NCBI RefSeq assembly: GCF_000002865.3 | Contig: NW_001865064.1 | Span: forward strand, 398,262 to 424,472 | Direction of reading: 5' to 3' | DNA: 26,211 nucleotides | Source: Monosiga brevicollis MX1 | Lineage: Eukaryota > Opisthokonta > Choanoflagellata > Craspedida > Salpingoecidae | Shown here: positions 11,501 through 20,691 of the stretch, one piece after another | Layout of the letters: each line of letters begins with the position of its first letter | How positions within the stretch are numbered: the stretch's first letter is position 1 | Translations under genes and position numbers: made by a program | Notes under the pieces: model-generated | Told to the model about the DNA's origin: nothing | The model's input: only the letters and a program-made list of their open reading frames with translations | Databases searched by the model: none

Positions 11501-14500
11501 CTTAAGGCCCTCACCTCCTCGTAGTTGTTGGGAAACATCCACGAAACGTCAATGCCGTCAACAAATGCGGTGGGCAAAACCATTGGTGTTGTTGGCAATG
11601 CACTTGTTGAATTTGTGGTCTCCAAAGGCAGGGTCGTGGTAACCGCCGTAGTCGTTGAGCGGCGGAGAGTAGAGCTAAACTCCCCCGACCCGCCATCATC
11701 GGTTGTGACTTGGGATGAGGTCGTCATTGAGGAGGTTGATGATGACGCAGTCGTCGAAGTGGAAACCGCTAGAGTTGATGAGGATGACATTTGTGGAGTT
11801 GAGGTGTCAGTCGATGTGCTTGAGGAATGCGAGACAGTGGTTGACTCAAGCGTTCCCGAGCCATCGTCCCCGTGCACCGTGGTAGATGCAGTCGAAGTCG
11901 TCACAGTGTCACTCGTTGTACGTGTTGTCAAATCCCCTGATGTTGAGCGACGAGTCGTCGAATGACTGGAACCAGAAGTAGTGGGCAAAGTAACTGTCTC
12001 TGGTTGAGTCGTGGGCTGAGAAAGGGTTGAGGTGGCTTGCTGCGGTGTGCTCGCAAGAGTAGTGATGTTGGACGCAGGGCTGGTACTCTGCCCAATAGTC
12101 GAGGTCGATGTTGTTGATGCATCACCCGACGTGGAAAAGAAGCTTGTCGAACTATTGTCTGGGACAGAAGACGAAGAGGTCATTTGAGCGGTGGGACTAG
12201 TGGGTAAAGAAGTGCTGCTCGGTGACGGGGTCTGCGTGGTGGTCGAGTCTCGCGGGTTGGTGGATGAAGCAGTATAGGCGTTTGTGCTTGATGATGCCGG
12301 TGAGGTAGATAAAGGCGTTTTTGAAGAAGCAATCGTCGTGGTTGCATTGCTCATTGATGTGGTGCCTGAAGCGGTGGTGCTTGATGACGACGAAGCTTGG
12401 CTGGTGACGATAAATGTCGTGCTGGGCGACTCTGATTGAGATGAGGGCATGGTTGTGTTGTCCCAAACAGAGGTTGAGGTGCTGGAAATGGAAGAGGATG
12501 CTGTGCTTGATGTACTTGTGGGACTTGCTTGCGTGTTTGTAGTCGTCTCTGGGACTGTCGTTGTGCTTGCGAGTGTTGTTGTGACTTCCTCAGTAGAGGA
12601 AGACACGCTGCTGGGCCCACTGGAGGATGTCGGCGTGCTTGAAGTGAAGGCTGTGGTCGTTGCACCAGACGCCACTGCAGATGTAGATGAAGGTTGACTG
12701 GTGGTCGGTTCTAAGGACGTGGCCATGGTTGTAGTCGTTGGGTTTGAAGGTGGCACCGCCGTCGATGCTGATGCCGATGTGGATGCAGCTGTGGTTGTTG
12801 CTAGAGTCGTTGCGAATGTGGTCCGTGTTACTGTCGATGTTGGCGCGGTAACAGACGTCGTCATTGGTGTTTCCGGTGTGTCCACTGGTGTTGAAGACGT
12901 CGTTAGAGGAGCCGTGATTGTGCTTGACGTGGACGTGGTGGACGAGGCTGCAGTCGTGTGCGTGGGCGCAATGGAAGTTGTGAGCATGGTAGACGTAGTC
13001 CCTGTCGTCGACGTAGTCATTGTCGTCGACGTGGTCCTTGTTGTAGACGTGGTCCTTGTTGTAGACGTGGTCCTTGTTGTAGACGTGGTCCTTGTTGTAG
13101 ACGTGGTCATTGTCGTCGACGTGGTAGACGTTGTCGTCGTGGTGGTGGGAACCGTGGATGTGGTTGTATCGGTTAGGCAAACGCGATCTGAGCTGGCGGT
13201 GGGCGCGGCCACTTCCTGTTCAGGACATGAGGCCCGAACCGCTTGGCACTCACGGTCGGAGGTGGCCGTTGCCTGAACGCTCTCATATTCGACAGCTGGA
13301 GGCTGCCAAGTTGAGGTCCCATTCACGTTGGCACAAAGGCGGCCGTAGAAGGCTTGGCCCACCTCGACATGACCCGGGGCCACGGCACAACTGGAGAAGC
13401 ACAAACTCAGATACAAATACTGCGAGTTTCGACATAGGGTACAGTATGCCTCCCCTTCGCCAACAATGCAAGCTTGGCAGTTGGCAGGACAACCGCAACT
13501 ACTGCCCATGCAGCTTTGCCTACACGTGGTCAATCGCTCACACACAGCGTTGGAGGATGGGGTGGCAGAGACAAGCTCGTACTCGCTATCTGAGCAGTTG
13601 GTGATGGGCCGGCACACAGTATCAGCTTGCAGCGTGCAAGCTTGTGCAGCATAATAGCCGGAGGGGCAGATCGAACAGGGGGTACATTGGGTATCCGTGT
13701 TGGGTCTACACGCCTCAATCTGATAAGTTTCTCCCAACACGCAAGAGGAACAGGTTGTGCAGCGGGCATCTGACGTGGCCGTGCAAGCGCTGCTCACAAA
13801 CTCGTCATTGCCACAAGTGTGACACCCATCACATTCCGCATCGGCATTGATCGTACACGCTCGGCGTTGAAAGTGATTGGCTGGGCATACAGTGCAATTG
13901 TCGCACAGGCGATCTGCGGTGCTGCGCGGCGGAATAACCTCATATGTTTGGCCGGCCACACAAGAGCTGACGTCGCGACAGTCGCGATCACTGGTGCTCG
14001 TGGGTGCAGCATGCTGGTACTGATTTGAACTGCATGAAGTCACGACCTTGCATTGGCGATCGGTGGTTGGGGTTGGAGCAGACGCCTCGTAGTAGTTGAT
14101 GAAGCAGGGCGTGTGCACTTGGCAGATGGCATCAGAGGTGGCTGTTGCTGGTGACCGTAGAAACTCAGTCTGGAGTGCCTCAAACTGGGACATTGGAATG
14201 GACTCATTGTAGGGCACGCACTCCCGATTGAAATTGCCCGATCCAAGCTCGATGTACCCTTCAAAGGCGCTACAATCATCGTAACATCGGCCCTCGTATA
14301 AATAATGCCCGTTCTACGAGATATGCCCCAAAAAAAAAAAAAAGAAAAAAAAAAAAAGAAAGAAAAAAACCTGATGAGAGCAAAACGAGAAAGGGGCCTG
14401 TGGGCCTGAAACGTGTGCATAGGCATGCCAGGTTGTCTCCAGCATGCATGGTATACCATGAACAGACCTTGCACTTGGTGCAGAAGGAGGCTGCGCCGCG

Positions 14501-17500
14501 CAAATTGCACGAATGGCACTCTGCACTGCATTGGCAGGCATGACCATAGGCATCCACGCGTGCAACACAAGCTGTGCTACACAGCTGAACATCACGGCAG
14601 GCTCTGCATGTTGTGATCACAAGCAAGTCAGACAAAATGATCACCAACATGGCTCAAGCGATTGATCAATGTTGTTTTACGTACTGGGCAGAAGTTGGGG
14701 TGGGAGGAGCAGTTTGGTATTCGCCGTCACCGCAGGTCACGTTGACGCACTGTTGGTCGGTAGAGGCGGTCGGGGCCACGGCTTCTGTTTCCAGATACAG
14801 CCGGCAGTCTGCGGATTGATGGCAGGAGAGTTCAGGTTAGAGGGAGATTGGAAGGTTCATGCACACTTGCAAGGCAAAGCGTGCTTAATGCAGCACAGAC
14901 TTGCCCGTTACGGGGGTACATTGACGGTCGGTGGTCGTCGTTGGCGCAGCGGTTTCGTAGGTGTCCTTTGTGCAATTAGAGACGGGTAAACAGACCCGAT
15001 CGTGTTCACCAGTGCAAGTACTGTTTTCAAACTCGGTGGGTGCGCAGGTCTGGCAGCGTGCGCAAACAGTATCAGCCGTGGCACTGCAAGCTGTGCGAGC
15101 ATAGAGATCAGCGACAGCCGGGCAGACACTGCAGCTGGCACATTGCCGCGCTGACGTAGGGGTAGGGGCCCTGGTTTCGTACTCGGTCATGGTGCAGTTG
15201 ATCTGAGTTCGACAAACACGATTTGAAGTGGGCGTGGGAGCCAACAGTTCCCACTCATGATTGCTACACGTGCGAAGTGCCACGCAGATGCGATCGGTGG
15301 TGGGAGATGCGGGCACTATCTCAAAGCGTGACTGGCCGCACACAGTATATGGGGTGCACATCCGGTTGGTGGTGGCTGTCGGGGCGGCCAGTTGATATTC
15401 CCAGCTGTTGTTGCAGGCAGGACGAAGCAACAAGCACGTGCGATCAGAGGTTGCAGTCGGGGGCTGAACTTGATACTGTGTCGTCTCATCACACACGGAG
15501 ATTGCTTCGCAAACTCGGTTTGTGGAGGGTGTCGGTGCCTCCACCTCGAATTGTTGCGTGCTGCACTCTGTAGGAGGTGGAATCATGAGTGAGGGTGGTT
15601 TGACTTTGCTGTAGATCTAATTGGCTCCCTTTCCCCAGCCACACAATCAAGAGGCAAGCATGCACGCCATCCCGCCACTGCCTTGTCGAGGGTGTAGCTG
15701 TACGAGTTGCACGTACCATTGAGAGCAGTGCATTGCCGATCAGAAGTAATCGTTGGAGCGACTTCCTCAATCTGGTCGCTATCGCAGGCAGCGCTTGTGT
15801 TGACGCAGGCCAAGTTGGCAGCCAAATACTGGAATGATGCACAATTGGGCTCAACGCAGCTAGGTAAACAGAGAAAATGATGAAATCAAAAAAGCATGGC
15901 AAAAGCATCAGCTACCCACGAAACTGCAGCAAAGAAGCTTAGCATCAAGAATGATCTGCTGGAGAAGGAAGATGCGCCTTGAGCATTTTTGTCAGCACGT
16001 ACAGGCGGTCTGAGGTCTGCGTAGGGGTGCGCATTTCCAACTCTGAACCAGAACACGAGGGTGAGAAGGAAGCACACACGACATCTGAGGAGGCCGTGGG
16101 AAGAGCTGCAACGTAGGTCGAGCAGACACCGCAGAACTCAAAGGCATTGGCCGTGCCCTCGACAAAGCACCAAGCTGTACGCTCCCCGTCTGCAGGCGCG
16201 GTGGCAAGGGACATGAGCAGAAAGAGGAATGGCTCGTGTCATGGTGCATGGGAGTGAGAGCTAGACAAAGTCGTCAGGCCAGGCGCAACAAACCAGGGTT
16301 GCGGCAGTAGTTGTGACGCAAGTCGGCATTGGGGTAGAGCTCCGGCGTCACGAGGTTGGCTTGCGCAACGCTAGAGGACCAGGGCAAACATGTCTTGCCC
16401 GACGATGTCTTATTAATCTGGCCGCGATAATTGGCATTGTCACCGTCATCAAATGCGCAACCCTCGATGGAGCCGCAAAGGTCCTCGAGGGGCACGCAAA
16501 TACGATCCGAGGTCGCGGTTGGTTGCCGCAGCTGGTATGTATTAGGTGAGCATGCCGTGTGGGGCAAGCAAGCCTGTGCGTCGCCAGTGGCATTCGCCTG
16601 CGTAATGCGAGGAGTCAAGACGCAAAGGAATCGGTTAGCGTTTCAAAAGCAATAAACGTGGCATTCATCCTGAGGGTGGTCAACTGAGTACAGTGGGAGG
16701 ATGAAGAAACGCCAAACACACGCGATAGGTGCCTGCCGGACAGTCAGGATGAGGCTCGCAGTAGCGATTAAAGTTGCCAGCCCCCGAATTTCGCAGCGTG
16801 TTGCTGGCTTCTTGACAGTCATCGTAGCACGCTCCTTGCCAAAAGTAGCGACCTACGCAAGACCAAGACCAGACGGTGCAAATCAAAGAAGATTATAAGA
16901 TTTTGAGAAAGAGGATTGTTTAGCAGACCAAGCGGGCAGCGTCAAGCTGTGAAGGGATGGCCAACAGATGACAGGCCGATGCGGTGGTGATGGGGACGAG
17001 TGGGGCGTTATAGCAAGAGAAGGCAGACGACCAAGTACCATTTTTGCACTGGGTGCATGTCGCAGAGTCATCCTCGTAAATGAGGCAAGAGTAGCACTGA
17101 TAGGGACATTGACATGATGTCCCTGCTGTTGTGGCAAACCCGATGCATGTTGTAATCTCTACATGTGGGAGCAAGCGATGACATGGTGCCAGACGCAAAA
17201 GAGAATGGCATTGGATTAGCGAGGGGCAAAGGGAATGTGTGCAGCTGGACTGAACTGGGTGGGTGGCGCAAGCAAGGGTAGGCAGACCGTTGCAAAAGAG
17301 AGAACTCTCGAGGGACGTGGCATTGACGGTCGCAGCGTCAGCAATGGGGACGGGGTTGAAGGTGAGAAGGGACGCAACGTCCGACGTATCCAAGGGATCT
17401 AGAAGAAGGAGGTGAACTTGAATGTCGGCATCGACGGCCAGCTGCAAAGCGGCCTGGGTGGCGTTCAGATCATGGGGGGGCGTCGACGCTAACAGCACAA

Positions 17501-18011
17501 TGTGCTGCTCAAGGCCGGTATCCTGGGCACTGGATGTGGCAGCGGTCAGGTGATTGGTCGCGCGGGTCACAGCTCGCTGCCAGCGACTGATGCCACCGTA
17601 GCTCTGGTCAATGCTGGCGAGTTGATCCACAAGTTGATCACTGGAAGGGAGGGGATCGGATGTGCATTGTGTGGAGACTGCACAAACAAAGTTGCTGAAT
17701 TCATAAGCCTCGTAGCGCGTGGCATTGCCCCGCGCGTTGTCGGCGGCGGCGGCCAACCGAGCGACGAGCGATTTTCGTGCTGTGAACGCTGAGCTAGAGA
17801 CACCGTAGGCGCCATCAATGAGAAAGACGGCATGAATGCTCACATCCTCGCACACCGGCGCTTGGCCCACAACAGTGGGCGTGCTGATGCTCGCAACAAA
17901 GAGCAGCAGCAGTAGCAGCGAGCTGAACCCCTGAAGGGCTGCTTGATAGGCCGAATGCCCGCGACTGCAGCCTAAGACCTTTGCCAAAGGCACTCGGCCA
18001 AGGCTGAACAT
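1161..18011 (-). CDS. Giant receptor-type protein tyrosine phosphatase, 17 exons
   Basis: A single-pass receptor predicted to remove phosphate from phosphotyrosine in the cytoplasm. Proposed exons, 5' to 3': 18011-17288, 17158-17039, 16852-16722, 16597-16294, 16189-16003, 15859-15643, 15565-14905, 14808-14685, 14603-14468, 14313-11515, 11400-11237, 11184-2521, 2365-2179, 2064-2012, 1870-1688, 1547-1382, 1301-1161. Every junction keeps phase, and the total (14,961 nt, stop TAG at 1163-1161) gives about 4,986 residues. The ATG at 18011 is followed by a signal peptide. Two joins lie inside recognisable domains (Kringle; the KNRY motif of the phosphatase) and restore them exactly, which supports one gene. 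The least certain join is 15643/15565. One intron is GC-AG. The 8.66-kb exon 12 carries most of the ectodomain, the membrane helix and the CAP-Gly domain. The ligand is unknown. Domain parts are listed separately. Confidence 0.85.
2745..2945 (-). other. CAP-Gly domain between membrane helix and phosphatase
   Basis: Residues about 4602-4669. Visible are VGSRVYVLGYGWGTLRYFG, a CGVELD strand, GLNNGTVDG in place of the usual GKNDG groove, YWYF, HGILC and RKVKF. CAP-Gly domains bind C-terminal EEY/F motifs of alpha-tubulin and EB or CLIP proteins. The change of K-N-D to L-N-N in the groove could weaken or alter that binding. The domain sits about 90 residues after the membrane helix, with about 70 more residues before the phosphatase. 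Confidence 0.85.
3225..3293 (-). other. Transmembrane helix of the receptor
   Basis: Twenty-three residues from SLIVGPVVAVAVIV to VVVL with no charge, followed at once by RRRKRRQQ, a typical cytoplasmic stop-transfer signal. Together with the N-terminal signal peptide this gives type I topology: cysteine repeats and mucin outside, CAP-Gly and phosphatase inside. Confidence 0.93.
3330..3990 (-). other. Juxtamembrane TNFR-like cysteine repeats
   Basis: Eight or so units of C-x4/5-YE-x4-PT-x-TSDR-x-C follow one another up to the membrane helix, with strongly conserved spacing. They belong to the same family as the membrane-distal array, so the two blocks probably arose by duplication. Confidence 0.8.
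4490..4735 (-). other. Dockerin-like pair of calcium-binding loops
   Basis: Two EF-type loops, DVDGDCVFDVAD and DANGDGMVTIRD, are followed by hydrophobic helices (AQLTLFYAVEAL, VAAQLNALAGL) and separated by about 45 residues. Acidic or polar ligands sit at loop positions 1, 3, 5 and 12, as in dockerin and EF-hand loops. The pair lies directly after the cohesin-like segment, which suggests an intramolecular or partner contact. Confidence 0.65.
4910..8280 (-). other. Beta-rich Ig-like and cohesin-like ectodomain modules
   Basis: About 1,120 residues with few cysteines and repeated beta-strand patterns. One segment near 5210-4910 (IEAQPGDTVQLAFSANV, GAFALSVQVPVGMAVV, ending PLFTITLQLLAV) resembles a cohesin-type jelly-roll. 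A second near 7740-7560 (LYPGELVSIPI, YRLVASVNSSDLVLTSV) has the same opening pattern. Between them are bacterial-Ig-like stretches such as LAAQVVFEDNTTEVVSAVDG. Mixed cohesin and Ig modules are known from animal TMEM132 proteins, but the relation here is my inference. Confidence 0.45.
8780..9000 (-). other. Apple/PAN-like module
   Basis: Just after the EATTT tract the protein reads INIISELPGVDSTECSSICD, then LECTGFVVAN, MCAVVQ, and SYLRTR. The pattern of a short strand, a CxxxC helix, C-x-G-F-V and a closing cysteine strand fits apple/PAN domains, which bind proteins or glycans. Disulfide number looks reduced, so the call is moderate. Confidence 0.45.
9130..10050 (-). repeat. 15-bp minisatellite coding for EATTT
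   Basis: The + strand unit gtagcctcggtggtt is repeated about 60 times, giving E-A-T-T-T on the coding strand (residues about 2234-2541). A core at 9221-9470 is nearly perfect. Variants give G, K, I, L or P at fixed positions. A longer block with gtggcgtcaggggtcgtg and ttctaaagtcgta recurs at 9184, 9565 and 9781, so there is higher-order duplication with a 216-bp spacing in the last pair. The 15-bp unit keeps the frame, so length changes would only alter stalk length. The product is probably an O-glycosylated rod. Confidence 0.92.
11185..11236 (-). other. 52-bp intron
   Basis: Donor GTATGT, acceptor GGCTCAG, phase 2. It is the shortest intron in the window. Joining across it turns VLR into VLRCINADCSRCGFF in the open frame of the large exon. 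Confidence 0.65.
11240..11590 (-). other. SEA-like module between Ser/Thr tracts
   Basis: The end of exon 10 joined to exon 11 gives about 75 residues with alternating hydrophobics: VSWMFPNNYEEVVG, LILELQEFTYTLLG, VAILEVEPGSIIVRASV. Length, the PGSIIV-type final strand and position beside mucin tracts recall SEA-type domains. No autocleavage GSVVV motif is clear. A related stretch occurs near 10200-10540 (SLTLYFGPNF...GSVAVTV). Family call is tentative. Confidence 0.4.
11560..13180 (-). other. Mucin-like Ser/Thr-rich stalk, first block
   Basis: About 540 residues, almost all Ser and Thr with Pro, Ala and Val, inside exon 10. Such tracts are usually heavily O-glycosylated, extended stalks. 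Near its N-terminal end, 13007-13132, it contains an 18-bp tandem repeat encoding TTSTTR/M. Confidence 0.8.
13007..13132 (-). repeat. 18-bp coding tandem repeat (TTSTTR)
   Basis: The + strand unit gtagacgtggtccttgtt recurs about six times in register from 13007, with four nearly perfect copies at 13025-13096 and diverged copies on both sides. On the coding strand it gives a hexapeptide of five Ser/Thr residues and Arg or Met. The unit length keeps the frame. Confidence 0.8.
14328..14370. repeat. A-rich homopolymer tract inside an intron
   Basis: Runs of A broken by a few G residues on the + strand, which is a T-rich pyrimidine tract in the transcript. It lies in the intron 14467-14314, just upstream of the acceptor CTCGTAG, so it probably serves as a long polypyrimidine tract. 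It is likely length-variable. Confidence 0.7.
14809..14904 (-). other. GC-AG intron
   Basis: The donor reads GCAAGT after the phase-1 base at 14905, and the acceptor is CCGCAG. No GT donor near this point gives the needed phase, while GCAAGT restores the repeat sequence CTPVTDCRLYLETEA. GC-AG introns are a known minor class spliced by the major spliceosome, normally with a strong donor match as here. Confidence 0.7.
16122..16459 (-). other. Kringle domain split by a phase-1 intron
   Basis: Residues about 372-449. The first exon carries YRGQINKTSSGKTC, PWSS, PNADLRHNYCRNP. The intron 16293-16190 (GTTTGT...GCAG) splits the next Asp codon, and the second exon continues DGERTAWCFVEG...FEFCGVC. 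The restored NPDGE-x-AWC and final cysteine pair match the Kringle family closely, and six Kringle-type cysteines are present. Kringles are small disulfide-bonded protein-binding modules of secreted and receptor proteins. The exact reconstruction of NPDGE across the splice is strong support for this junction. Confidence 0.88.
16722..17158 (-). other. Furin-like cysteine module, copy 1 (exons 2-3)
   Basis: Exons 17158-17039 and 16852-16722 join to give a cysteine-rich module with the spacing C-x-C-x3-C-x2-C, then CTQCKNG, RYFWQGACYDDC and NFNRYC. The intron 17038-16853 falls inside the Gly codon of CKNG. A second copy with the same landmarks lies at 14603-14180. A third, without the intron, is near 13330-13540. 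This points to internal duplication of a furin-like or growth-factor-receptor-like module. Confidence 0.65.
17307..17930 (-). other. Signal peptide and degenerate VWA domain of the receptor
   Basis: Residues about 28-49 form a Leu-rich hydrophobic core after an unusually long, basic N-terminal stretch, with likely cleavage near VVGQA. Residues about 58-235 follow the VWA fold pattern: a first strand AVFLID, a helix, the strand before EFSNFV, a YGG-containing loop, then strands HIVLLAS and IQVHLLLLD. The metal-binding DxSxS is replaced by DGAYG, and the TDG-type motif is missing. VWA folds usually bind protein ligands, often through a metal; metal-dependent adhesion looks lost here. The fold assignment is moderately sure. 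Confidence 0.6.
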
Positions 18012-18867
18012 GGTTCAGTTTGAGATCCCTATCGGACGACCTTGCCCTCGACCTCGAGGCCTTGTCGCGCGTGCGCGATTCGATCCCGCCGACAGGGAAA
18101 GCGGGGCAGGTTTGTGGAAACCATGTACATGCGCTCTGGCCAAAAGATGGCTGCCAAGACCAAGCACCACCATGAGAGGCCCGGTCGTGGCACCGAAAAT
18201 CAAGAAAATCAACGCTGCGATTGGCTCACGCTGGTGACGTACTTTTAATGTGTCTGTCCCAAGAAAGAACCGAAAAAAAAAAAGTGGGGGGCCGGGGGCA
18301 TTGAAAGTGCCATCTGTGGTTGTTGTCCACAACAAAACGCAGGTGATGGTGGGCGGGCTTGGGCTGTGTGATGTACTACGCCACACGCACACACAACAAT
18401 GCAACTTTCCAGCCGTTTTACATGCATGCACGCACATCCAGATTTGATGACATTGATATCAACAGGTGTTTTCAACGTTTTTCCTCTCTGTCGATCTGTC
18501 ATGTTCTCTTCGCTTTTCTCTTGCGCTCTTGGCCTTCAAACTCTCTCCTTCTTTCTCTCCTCTTCTCTCTCCTTCTCGCTCTCTCTCAAACTCTCTCTCA
18601 AACTCTCTGTCTCTCTCTCTCTTTCTCTCTCTCTCAAACTCTCTCTCTCCTCTTCTCTCAACTCTCTGTCTCTCTCTCTCAAACTCTCTCTCAAACTCTC
18701 CCTCTTCTCTCAACTCTCTGTCTCTCTCTCTCAAACTCTCTCTCAAACTCTCCCTCTCTCTGTCTCTCTCTCTCTCAAACTCTCTCTCTCAAACTCTCCC
18801 TCTCTCTCTCTTCTGTCTCTCTCTCTCTCTTCTCTCTCACTCTTTAGAGGGGTGACGCGTGCGGTGG
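18012..18867. promoter_or_regulatory. Shared upstream region of two divergent genes
   Basis: The receptor gene starts at 18011 going left, and the VPS9 gene at 18868 going right, so about 856 bases separate the two start codons. No convincing ORF lies inside. It contains an A/G-rich tract at 18270-18300 and a pyrimidine minisatellite next to the VPS9 start. I see no TATA box. A bidirectional promoter is likely from position alone, and 5' untranslated exons could also lie here. Confidence 0.5.
18530..18845. repeat. CT-rich minisatellite
   Basis: About 315 bases almost purely pyrimidine on the + strand, built from (CT)n runs broken at intervals by CAAA, as in ctctctctcaaactctctct. The larger pattern recurs irregularly every 20-60 bases. 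It ends 22 bases before the ATG at 18868. GA/CT tracts can form H-DNA and can bind GAGA-type factors; both are possibilities only. Open frames through it are low-complexity artefacts. Confidence 0.92.
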
Positions 18868-20621
18868 ATGCGTCAACGAGATGAGCCATTCGGAGGTCAG
18901 TGGCAGCTATGGGACCGGAGTTGGGCTGGGTTGACGATGTTTGTAAGGAGGGATGATGGTCAGGTCGTTTGGGGAAACGACTGCAGGGCTGATCCAGGAC
19001 CTGCGGGGCATGTGCGCGACAGGCAGCTCGGCGAGAGCTGGACGGCTTTTTTCGTGGCTGTCTTCAGTTGCTGCATCAAAGTGAGTGACAGTGTGGCCTG
19101 ACGCGGAAGCGAACACTAATCTGCTCGAGCCGCCACGGCTCCACCTCATCCCGGCATATGTGTCTGCATACTAGATCGGGATGCTGACTTGAACGAACTT
19201 GTGGCCCATGCCACTCGTCTCGGGCGGATACTCAAATCCGCCCCCAGTTCAGATGCAGCCACGGCTCAGCTCTTGCATGAGACCCATGCCACGGCGCTAC
19301 GTGCCGGCACGGCCCAAAGCCCGGCAGCGCCAACATCCGCCTCGCCCCGCTCCTCAGACACGGCGTCCTCGCCCGCGCCCAGCGTTCATCAAGTTGGCCC
19401 TGTAGCACGTCCCCCTGTATCGCCCAGTGCCGCCTCGGGCCAAATGCCAAACTACCTTTCCCAAGCCGAGCAACAAAATAGGCAGCTCCAGCGAGCCCTG
19501 GATGCACGTGCCGCAGAGCTCCTCCGCTCCGACCGGCAAGCTATCTTGGTACGGTGCTGCAACGCCCCACTCATGCGCGCCCCCTGCTGAATAATCATTT
19601 TGGCCGTGTCGACCTTGTCTTACCTCGGTCTCACCTTCCACCTAGCTGCTTCGACAACAATTTGAAAACCTACAAAAAGCCCACCAACTACAGGTACTTG
19701 CACCATGCCTGCATTTGATCATTGTAAGCATCGTCGTTGGCTCACCATTCGGCCCACCTTTGGCCACTCGATCCATAGAATGCAAATGCACGAGCCATAG
19801 CAGACCGTGAGCAGCGACTGCGCAGCCTTGTTTATCGGTACGGCAAGGGACGCCACTTGACCCTGTCTCGACCAACCACGATCCACAACTCTGTTTGATA
19901 ATGACTCACACGCAAATGTCGTTGTCACCGGACACGATAGGCAAGATGCCCCAGACGAAGAATCGGCTCAGCTGCGCGAATTAGTCATCAAGTTTGATTC
20001 CGCCAGCCAGGTACTATTTTTTCTGCCCTCATTGACATTGTACGTTACTCTCTTCTCACCGTTCATCCTTGCATTGCCTTGTCGCTGCCCCTTGTAGGAA
20101 GTGTCGGAATTGCTCTTGGCATCAGAAAAGGATCCAAATGAAGCCAATGCAAAACGCCTAGTGGGCCACGGTAAGTCCTGGGTGCTGCCGGGAGACTAGC
20201 ACGCCCTGCTCATCGTCATCCCTCATTCTGATGCCCGCCTGGCCTATGCGCCTCGTGATAGCGTTCACAACTTTGCATCACCCCTTGCGACGTGCACTCA
20301 AGCACTCGCAATACCAAACTTACCAACTGTTCAATCAAGAGAAGTTACCTCCTGAAGACCTGCTGGCTTACTGTCAAAAGAGTACCCGTGCTCTTGCCGA
20401 GCAATTTTTCAAGACCTACCACTTTCTGCGGCCCCAAACCGGATGCGATCCCGCGGCTGTGCGCCAACACCGTAGCTTCTGGGCCAAGCTTTTGGCACGA
20501 GAGGACGGTCTCGACAAGATCCACGAGGACGCCGATGCGGTGGACATCATGTCCGTTGTCGAGCGTCAAATCGAGGATGTTTACTTTGACGATGCCAGTA
20601 CGTTTGAGCCGCCATCTTCTC

Positions 20622-20691
<70 letters not shown>

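Larger units (their letters stand above)
13195..16120 (-). other. TNFR-like cysteine repeat array, membrane-distal block
   Basis: Exons 5-10 encode a long series of units of the form C-x4/5-[YF]-E-x4-PT-x-TSDR-x-C, each about 20 residues longer than the motif. Interspersed are units closer to true TNFR cysteine-rich domains near 13620-13930, with spacing such as CTPCSICPSGYY and CDNCTVCPANHF. The second furin-like module sits at 14603-14180. These modules are extracellular and disulfide-rich. TNF-family binding cannot be claimed from the sequence. Confidence 0.75.

Noticed and set aside
18143-18156. AAGATGGCTGCC, similar to a YY1 site, in the divergent upstream region
   Set aside because: A single short match; no evidence that a YY1-like factor acts in this organism.
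18359-18884. Several Leu/Ser-rich frames on + and Arg/Glu-rich frames on - through the CT tract
   Set aside because: Pure low-complexity translation of (CT)n/(GA)n repeats.
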